A DNA stretch of 10,994 nucleotides from Segatella copri. GTDB taxonomy: Bacteria > Bacteroidota > Bacteroidia > Bacteroidales > Bacteroidaceae. The notes under the pieces are model-generated. The model was not told where the DNA came from, ran no database searches, and worked only from the letters and a program-made list of their open reading frames with translations. Below are positions 6,602 to 10,994 of this stretch, in pieces; positions within the stretch are counted from its first letter, which is position 1; every line of letters begins with the position of its first letter. Where the stretch lies: contig NZ_JAHOEA010000081.1 of the NCBI RefSeq assembly GCF_019127135.1, positions 1 through 10,994 on the forward strand. The letters run 5' to 3'. A program made the position numbers and the translations under genes.

Positions 6602-6692
6602 AGTTAATAGTTTACAGTTTATAGGGCGCAACCTCCTATTAACAATAAACTATTAACTGTTAACTATCAATTGTCAATTGTTAACTATTAAC
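6602..6692. repeat. Self-complementary repeat tract between alpha and beta genes
   Basis: The tract is built from GTTAATAG, TTAACTAT and CAATTGTCAATTG blocks. AGTTAATAGTTTA at 6602-6614 is exactly complementary to 6646-6658 (13 bp), and CAATTG occurs twice at 6668-6680. The tract fills the 86-nt gap and runs into the 3' end of the alpha gene, where it encodes the last residues and the TGA stop (6674-6676). Its sequence is unrelated to the repeat in the next gap. Confidence 0.75.
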
Positions 6693-7762
6693 TTCTTTAA
6701 TGCTTGAACGATTTCCTCCGGCTCAGGAACGATACCGCCCAGACGACCAAAGTGCTCCACAGGAGTCTGACCATTCACAGCCAGTCGCACATCCTGAACC
6801 ATCTGACCTGCATTGATCTCTACAACCAGAATGCCCTTCTTGGTTTTGGCGAGTTCATGAATCTCCTTTTCAGGGAAAGGCCAGAGGGTGATAGGACGGA
6901 ACAATCCGACCTTGATGCCCTGCTCACGCGCACTCTCGATGCTCTTCTCGGCGATACGTGCCGCACTACCGAAGGCTACGATAACATAGTCGGCATCATC
7001 CATCTGCTCGGTTTCATAACGAACCTCGGTTTCACGGATTTTTCTGTATTTCTCCTGAAGAGCAATATTGCGCTCCTCCATTACCTCAGGCTTGAGTTCC
7101 AGAGAGGTCATGATGTTGACAGGACGGTTCTTCGGACGACCGATGGTAGCCCAAGGACATTCCTTCGCAATCTCCTCCTCTGTACGACGAGGCTTGACAG
7201 GAGGCAAAACCACCTTCTCCATCATCTGACCAATGACACCATCGCTCAGAATCATCGCAGGATTGCGATACTTAAAGGCAAGCGTAAAGGCGAGATCAAC
7301 GAAATCTGCCATCTCCTGAACAGAAGCAGGAGCCAGCACAATCACATTATAGTCGCCGTTACCACCACCGCGGGTAGCCTGGAAATAATCACTTTGGGAT
7401 GGCTGGATAGTACCCAGACCCGGACCGCCACGTTGTACGTTGACGATAACGCCCGGAATCTCAGCACCTGCCATGTAAGAGATACCCTCTTGCATCAAAG
7501 CCACACCCGGACTTGAAGAAGTGGTAATGACACGCTTACCGGCACCGGCGCCACCATAAACCATGTTGATAGCCGCCACCTCACTCTCAGCCTGCAGAAC
7601 CACCATACCAGATGTTTCCCATGGCTTGAGCAGAGCCAGCGTCTCTATAATCTCACTTTGAGGTGTGATAGGATAGCCGAAGAAACCATCCGCACCACAT
7701 CTGATACAGGCATGGGCTATCGCCTCATTGCCTTTCATTAATGTAACTTCCTGATTTGCCAT
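6674..7762 (-). CDS. vorB: 2-oxoacid:ferredoxin oxidoreductase, alpha subunit (VorB/KorA)
   Basis: The 362-residue protein is the alpha subunit of a four-subunit thiamine-dependent 2-oxoacid oxidoreductase. It is the form usually named 3-methyl-2-oxobutanoate dehydrogenase subunit VorB, and called korA (2-oxoglutarate synthase alpha) in other schemes. Seen: GNEAIAHACIRCGADGFFGY at 11-30 followed by PITPQSEI at 31-38, TTSSSPGVALM at 80-90, VQRGGPGLGTIQPSQSD at 109-125, and ILSDGVIGQM at 171-180. These residues build the substrate and TPP pocket at the alpha-beta interface, and the C-terminal third is the transketolase-C-like domain. Length is as expected. The start overlaps nothing and lies 3 nt after the ferredoxin gene stop, so the two are tightly coupled. 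The final residues LIVNN are encoded by the intergenic repeat tract. Substrate is uncertain: branched-chain 2-oxoacids or 2-oxoglutarate are both plausible. Confidence 0.93.
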   Translation of the reverse strand: MANQEVTLMKGNEAIAHACIRCGADGFFGYPITPQSEIIETLALLKPWETSGMVVLQAESEVAAINMVYGGAGAGKRVITTSSSPGVALMQEGISYMAGAEIPGVIVNVQRGGPGLGTIQPSQSDYFQATRGGGNGDYNVIVLAPASVQEMADFVDLAFTLAFKYRNPAMILSDGVIGQMMEKVVLPPVKPRRTEEEIAKECPWATIGRPKNRPVNIMTSLELKPEVMEERNIALQEKYRKIRETEVRYETEQMDDADYVIVAFGSAARIAEKSIESAREQGIKVGLFRPITLWPFPEKEIHELAKTKKGILVVEINAGQMVQDVRLAVNGQTPVEHFGRLGGIVPEPEEIVQALKKLIVNN

Positions 7763-7765
7763 TAT

Positions 7766-7996
7766 TTAGTCCTCCTTCTTACGATAAACTGTGATGCAGC
7801 CGTCCGGACAGACGATGGCGCACGAGGTGCAACCAACGCATGCTTCAGGTACAGCCGCCTCTACATAACGGTAACCATGCACATTGACTTTTTTCTCTGC
7901 CAATGCGATGACATGCTGAGGACACGCCTCCACACAGAGCGAGCATCCCTTGCAACGCCCGGTGTCGACTACAATAGCCCCTTTAATCTTACTCAT
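7766..7996 (-). CDS. 2-oxoacid oxidoreductase delta subunit, 2[4Fe-4S] ferredoxin
   Basis: The 76-residue protein is the small ferredoxin-like delta subunit (KorD-like), which carries electrons from the TPP-bearing subunit to free ferredoxin. It has two complete CxxCxxCxxxCP motifs: Cys15, 18, 21, 25 and Cys53, 56, 59, 63, each binding one [4Fe-4S] cluster. The spacing between them (28 residues) contains the insertion usual in KorD/VorD subunits. It is encoded between the TPR microprotein gene (69 nt upstream) and the alpha gene (3 nt downstream). A stand-alone ferredoxin is the alternative reading, but the position makes the subunit role much more likely. Confidence 0.93.
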   Translation of the reverse strand: MSKIKGAIVVDTGRCKGCSLCVEACPQHVIALAEKKVNVHGYRYVEAAVPEACVGCTSCAIVCPDGCITVYRKKED

Positions 7997-8065
7997 ATTC
8001 TAATTTCTTACTAATTATCTTTACCATTGGAGTAAACAAAGCTCCTGCTGTCCACATGTCGGTTG

Positions 8066-8245
8066 TTATGGATTGTAGTAGTCTTTGCAATAAAAGCTCA
8101 TGATATCATCCAACATCTCCTTGGCTGCTACGGCAGGACTTTCCGGATCGAGGGCAATGGCCTCCATATAGCAGTCGAGGGCACGCTTAAAGTCACCCTG
8201 CTTGCGCCAGGCGTTACCTTGCTGATAATATTCTTCTGCTGTCAT
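8066..8245 (-). CDS. Single-TPR microprotein heading the oxidoreductase operon
   Basis: From ATG 8245 the minus strand encodes 59 residues beginning MTAEEYYQQGNAWRKQGDFK and ending CKDYYNP. Residues 2-34 form one tetratricopeptide repeat (YYQQGNAWRKQGDFKRALDCYMEAIALDP, with the usual Trp/Leu, Gly, Ala, Tyr, Ala and Pro positions), followed by a short second helix EMLDDIMSFY. It is the first gene of the operon, directly after the likely promoter, and 69 nt before the ferredoxin-subunit gene. Small TPR genes in this place recur in Bacteroidales as I recall, which argues that it is a real gene. One TPR is too little for a stable superhelix alone, so it may dimerise or dock on a partner such as an assembly factor or subunit of the enzyme; that is inference. 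No signal peptide. Confidence 0.8.
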   Translation of the reverse strand: MTAEEYYQQGNAWRKQGDFKRALDCYMEAIALDPESPAVAAKEMLDDIMSFYCKDYYNP

Positions 8246-8274
8246 TTACTCTTTTCTTTTTAAGTTTTGCTCTG

Positions 8275-8303
8275 CGAAATTACTAATTTTCGGCTAAGAA
8301 AAA
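8275..8303 (-). promoter_or_regulatory. Possible promoter of the oxidoreductase operon
   Basis: On the minus strand TAATTTCG at 8275-8282 resembles the TAnnTTTG element with one change, and would start transcription near 8268, about 23 nt before the ATG at 8245. Only a T-rich stretch, without a clear TTG, lies at the -33 distance, so the call is tentative. It is the only candidate in the 8246-8438 gap. Confidence 0.35.
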
Positions 8304-8347
8304 GAATATAAGCCTAAGATTTAAACTATATTAATGTAGTTTTTCAC

Positions 8348-8383
8348 AAAAATGCGCACACTATAATTCAGTGTGCAATTTTT
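8348..8383 (-). terminator. Hairpin with T-runs on both sides, after the MATE gene
   Basis: Arms 8356-8362 and 8370-8376 (GCACACT and AGTGTGC) make a 7-bp stem with a 7-nt loop. T5 follows on the plus strand (8379-8383) and on the minus strand as well (complement of 8348-8352). On the minus strand it lies between the MATE stop and the operon promoter, and so would end the MATE transcript. Confidence 0.6.
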
Positions 8384-8430
8384 ATGAAAGATGTGCATTA
8401 TTTCTACTAAAATATTCTATAAAAACACTA

Positions 8431-8468
8431 TTCGTCATTTACCGCAGTTTTTTACGGTAAATGACGAA
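8431..8468 (-). terminator. 14-bp perfect hairpin spanning the MATE stop codon
   Basis: Arms 8431-8444 and 8455-8468 are perfectly complementary (TTCGTCATTTACCG and its reverse complement) around a 10-nt loop. The minus-strand stop codon at 8439-8441 lies inside the promoter-distal arm, and the other arm encodes codons shortly before the end of the protein. It probably serves as terminator or 3'-end protector together with the hairpin at 8348-8383. Confidence 0.6.
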
Positions 8469-9725
8469 CAGTACGATTCCCCTCAACAGAAGGTAGAGAA
8501 TGAAGGCCAACCACAGGGCATGATTGCCCCAAAAAGGATGCAAGCCGAAGAACAGACCGAAGAACGAAGCCGAGGCTACGGCGGTAGAACAGAGCATCGA
8601 CTTAGACTGTGTGATGCCAACAAAGATGCCATCGAAGACGAATGCCGACATGCCAGACAGCGGAATCAGCACAGCCCACCAGAAATATTCGCCCGATGCA
8701 GCTATCACCTGCTTATCGCTTGTGAGCAAAGAGAGGAAATTCTCGCCACCCACTATATATAATAAGGTGAAACCTACTGCCACGACAGCTCCAAAAGCCA
8801 TCGTTTTTCTGACCACCTCGCGGAATGCTCCCATGTTTCGGGCTCCATAATACTTGCCGCTCAACGCCTCTGCCGCATAGGCAAAACCATCCATAAAATA
8901 AGAGAAGATGGTAAAGAGTGTCATCAGCAGCGTATTCACAGCCAGCACAATGGTACTCTCCCTGGAACCTGCCGCCGTAAAGAAGAGGTTTACCGCCACC
9001 AGACAGAGGGTACGGAGAAAGATATCCTTATTGAGCGAGAAAAACCGCTTCAGCGGTTCGGCAGCAAAGAGATGCCGGCGATAATCATACTTGCTTAACC
9101 GGCGATAATGGAAGCGATAGAACAGACATGCCATCAGGAATCCCCACCATTGGGCTATGACCGTTCCGAGCGCCACGCCTTCTACCGTCATCCCGCAGAC
9201 AAAGACCAGCAGCAGGGAGGCTATGATGTTAACCACATTCTGTGTCAGAGATACCATCATCGGAATGCGCGTGTTCTGCATACCGATAAACCAGCCCGTA
9301 AATCCGTAGAGTCCGAGCACTGCCGGGGCTCCCCAGATACAGACATAACAGTATCTCCGTGCCAGTTCCACGACATCCGTTTCCGGCGACATCGCCCACA
9401 GTCCGCAGCCTATCAGCCATTTCTGAAAAATGAAGAACAGCACTCCTATCCCCACACCGATACTGAGAGAGCGCACCAGGAGCCTCAGAACTTCAGCCAG
9501 ATCTCTCCTTCCCAAAGCCTGCGAAGTCATTCCGCTGGTTCCCATTCTCAGGAATCCGAAAAGCCAGTAGATGACATTGAAGAGCATCGACCCTACGGCA
9601 ATGGCTCCGATGTAAGCAGCATCGCCGATATGCCCGACGATAGCGACATCAACCAAACCCAAAAGCGGTACCGTGATATTGGATATTATCGACGGCACCG
9701 CTAATTGTAATATTCGTTTATTCAC
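8439..9725 (-). CDS. MATE family efflux transporter
   Basis: The 428-residue protein is an inner-membrane multidrug/toxin exporter of the MATE family (DinF-like branch), driven by Na+ or H+. It is almost entirely hydrophobic segments consistent with 12 membrane helices in two six-helix halves. The N-terminal LAVPSIISNITVPLLGLVD at 8-26 with the following VAIVGHIG at 27-34 is the MATE signature, and the internal repeat begins near 240 (FLRTLCLVAVNLFF). The start is GTG at 9725: the family N terminus begins exactly there, and stop codons lie shortly upstream in frame, so no upstream ATG is possible. It starts 39 nt after the trpS stop with no clear promoter of its own, so co-transcription with trpS is likely. 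A Fur-box-like palindrome lies just before the start. The stop codon is embedded in a hairpin. The exported substrate cannot be predicted. Confidence 0.93.
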   Translation of the reverse strand: MNKRILQLAVPSIISNITVPLLGLVDVAIVGHIGDAAYIGAIAVGSMLFNVIYWLFGFLRMGTSGMTSQALGRRDLAEVLRLLVRSLSIGVGIGVLFFIFQKWLIGCGLWAMSPETDVVELARRYCYVCIWGAPAVLGLYGFTGWFIGMQNTRIPMMVSLTQNVVNIIASLLLVFVCGMTVEGVALGTVIAQWWGFLMACLFYRFHYRRLSKYDYRRHLFAAEPLKRFFSLNKDIFLRTLCLVAVNLFFTAAGSRESTIVLAVNTLLMTLFTIFSYFMDGFAYAAEALSGKYYGARNMGAFREVVRKTMAFGAVVAVGFTLLYIVGGENFLSLLTSDKQVIAASGEYFWWAVLIPLSGMSAFVFDGIFVGITQSKSMLCSTAVASASFFGLFFGLHPFWGNHALWLAFILYLLLRGIVLFVIYRKKLR

Positions 9726-9730
9726 GTACT

Positions 9731-9747
9731 TTAATGATTATCATTAA
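9731..9747. promoter_or_regulatory. Palindrome resembling a Fur box, before the MATE gene
   Basis: TTAATGATTATCATTAA is an 8+1+8 perfect palindrome. Its core TAATGAT-N-ATCATTA equals the core of the classical Fur consensus (GATAATGATAATCATTATC) except for the central base. It ends 5 nt before the GTG start, in the 39-nt gap after trpS. It could be an iron-dependent operator, or merely a small hairpin between two genes; AT-rich palindromes also occur by chance. Confidence 0.35.
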
Positions 9748-9764
9748 TCACTAATAAATAATCA

Positions 9765-10850
9765 CTATACTCTAAATTTCGCAGCCTGCTCCTCAATATA
9801 GGCAGCATCGCTGAAATAGTCGATACGCATAGCCTTGCGAACCTCATCCATGGTCTGGGCTGCAAACTCGCGGGCATCCTCGCTACCCTTCTTCAGGATA
9901 TTGAATACCTCAGGAATATCCTGCTCAAACTCATGACGGCGGGCACGGATTGGGTCGAGCATCTTGTTGATGACGCTGTTCAGGAACTTCTTGCAGGTGC
10001 CATCACCGATACCACCCTTCACATACTGGTCTTTCAACTCATCCAAAGTCTTGAACTCTGGCCAGAACTCTGCGAAGTCCTCAGGAGTAGAGAATGCCTC
10101 CAGATAAGTGAACACGGCATTGCCCTCCAGATGACCTGGCTCTTCCATGCTCATACGTGGCTCACCATTAGACATCTTCTTCACCTTCTTCCAAACGGTC
10201 TTCTCGTCATCGCTCATGTAGATGCAGTTGCCGAGACTCTTACTCATCTTCTCCTTACCGTCAGTTCCTGGAAGACGACGGCAGCAGGCAATCTCAGGAA
10301 GCAGAATCTCTGGCTCTACCAAAACAGGTGCATAAGTCTGGTTGAAACGGCGAACCAACTCGCGGGTTACCTCCAGCATAGGCTCCTGGTCCTCACCGGC
10401 AGGCACGGTTGTAGCCTTGAAAGCGGTGATGTCGGCAGCCTGACTCACAGGATAGCAGAAGAAACCGAGCGGAATGTTTGCCTCGAAGTTACGCATCTTA
10501 ATCTCAGTCTTCACAGTTGGGTTACGCTGAACACGAGATACGCTGATGAGGTTCATCAAATAGGTAGTCAACTCAGCCAACTCAGGAATCATACTCTGGA
10601 TATAGAGTGTACACTTCTGTGGATCGAGACCCGCAGAGAGATAGTCAAGAGCCACCTCTGTGATGTTCTGTCGAATCTTCTCAGGATTGTCGGCATTATC
10701 AGTCAAAGCCTGAACATCTGCCATGAAAACGAACATTCTGTCAAAGTCGCCAGCGTTCTGAAGTTGTACTCGGCGCTGCAGAGAGCCGATGTAATGACCC
10801 AGGTGAAGTTTACCTGTAGGACGGTCACCCGTCAATATAATCTTTCCCAT
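9765..10850 (-). CDS. trpS: Tryptophan--tRNA ligase
   Basis: This 361-residue class I aminoacyl-tRNA synthetase joins tryptophan to tRNA(Trp) using ATP in the cytoplasm. The HIGH-type motif is KLHLGHY at 14-20 after ILTGDRPTG (5-13), and the KMSKS loop is intact at 201-205 in GKEKMSKSLGNC. VPAGEDQEPMLEVTRELVRRFN at 149-170 is the conserved stretch around the tryptophan and ATP pocket. The reading frame stays open upstream to about 10976, but the ATG at 10850 is chosen. The family N terminus (MGKIILTGDRPTGKLHLGHY) begins there, a promoter lies in the upstream open stretch, and the 42 extra residues would be an unrelated hydrophobic sequence. It is probably transcribed with the MATE gene downstream. 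Confidence 0.97.
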   Translation of the reverse strand: MGKIILTGDRPTGKLHLGHYIGSLQRRVQLQNAGDFDRMFVFMADVQALTDNADNPEKIRQNITEVALDYLSAGLDPQKCTLYIQSMIPELAELTTYLMNLISVSRVQRNPTVKTEIKMRNFEANIPLGFFCYPVSQAADITAFKATTVPAGEDQEPMLEVTRELVRRFNQTYAPVLVEPEILLPEIACCRRLPGTDGKEKMSKSLGNCIYMSDDEKTVWKKVKKMSNGEPRMSMEEPGHLEGNAVFTYLEAFSTPEDFAEFWPEFKTLDELKDQYVKGGIGDGTCKKFLNSVINKMLDPIRARRHEFEQDIPEVFNILKKGSEDAREFAAQTMDEVRKAMRIDYFSDAAYIEEQAAKFRV

Positions 10851-10878
10851 TTTCTTGCAATTTATTATTATTTTTGTG

Positions 10879-10910
10879 CAAAGGTACAACAAAATATTGA
10901 GAAACTGCAA
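10879..10910 (-). promoter_or_regulatory. Bacteroidota-type promoter of trpS
   Basis: On the minus strand TTG (10908-10910) is followed after 21 nt by TACCTTTG (10879-10886), matching the Bacteroidota -33/-7 pattern. Transcription would start near 10872, leaving a leader of about 22 nt before the ATG at 10850. This supports the shorter trpS start. Confidence 0.7.
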
Positions 10911-10963
10911 GAAATGGTGAAAAAATAACAAAATGAGCGGGAGAAGGAAGGGATATCTGAAAG

Positions 10964-10992
10964 AAAAACGGGGCACCCCTGAGGATGCCCCG
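10964..10992 (-). terminator. Intrinsic terminator of an upstream minus-strand gene outside the window
   Basis: Arms 10969-10975 and 10986-10992 (CGGGGCA and TGCCCCG) form a GC-rich stem, followed on the minus strand by TTTTTCTTT. This is a textbook intrinsic terminator reading right to left, so a minus-strand gene should end just beyond the right edge of the window, and trpS starts a new transcription unit. The stem might extend past 10994. Confidence 0.75.
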
Positions 10993-10994
10993 CC

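Noticed and set aside
9933..10928. A 331-codon open frame on the plus strand opposite trpS
   Set aside because: It lies wholly antisense to a clear housekeeping gene and resembles no known family, so it is a by-product of trpS codon use.
10851..10976. A 42-residue N-terminal extension of TrpRS
   Set aside because: The extension contains the trpS promoter, is a hydrophobic run unlike any TrpRS, and the conserved N terminus begins at the ATG at 10850.

Overview
The window looks like chromosomal DNA from a Bacteroidales bacterium, most likely the Prevotella/Segatella group. Upstream regions carry the Bacteroidota-type promoter (TTG or TTTG, about 20 nt, then TAnnTTTG), start codons lack Shine-Dalgarno sequences, and the protein families (single-gene GH9 cellulase, four-subunit 2-oxoacid oxidoreductase behind a tiny TPR gene, AAA-ATPase/PD-(D/E)XK protein) are typical of that order. 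Genus is an inference from gene style; no rRNA or tRNA gene is present to confirm it.

Layout, left to right. (1) 163-1923, minus: an AAA-ATPase-like/PD-(D/E)XK nuclease-like protein of an expanded, poorly understood family, with its own promoter and a large hairpin after its stop. (2) 2119-2846, plus: an intact promoter bracketed by repeated operator-like elements leads into the wreck of a VOC/glyoxalase-family gene (start and end kept, middle deleted, frame lost), followed 27 bases later by an intact ogt-type DNA alkyl-repair gene, which probably now uses that promoter. A 14-bp hairpin closes this unit. (3) 3080-4810, plus: a secreted GH9 beta-glucanase with its own promoter motif and a strong 3' hairpin. 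(4) 5085-8245, minus: a five-gene operon read right to left as TPR microprotein, two-[4Fe-4S] ferredoxin subunit, alpha (VorB/KorA), beta (TPP-binding) and gamma. It encodes a ferredoxin-linked 2-oxoacid oxidoreductase that interconverts a 2-oxoacid plus CoA with an acyl-CoA, CO2 and reduced ferredoxin. Two of its internal gaps are filled with two different self-complementary intergenic repeat families, and both repeats supply the stop codon of the gene before them. (5) 8439-9725, minus: a MATE efflux transporter starting with GTG, and 39 nt upstream of it trpS (9765-10850, minus) with a clear promoter. A palindrome resembling a Fur box lies between them. The right edge holds the terminator of a further minus-strand gene outside the window.

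Most genes are housekeeping or common accessory genes and I do not see a convincing new multi-gene system. The points most worth a second look are the internally deleted VOC gene with its surviving promoter and repeated elements, the repeat-filled gaps in the oxidoreductase operon, the Fur-box-like palindrome before the MATE gene, and the 59-residue TPR gene heading the operon.
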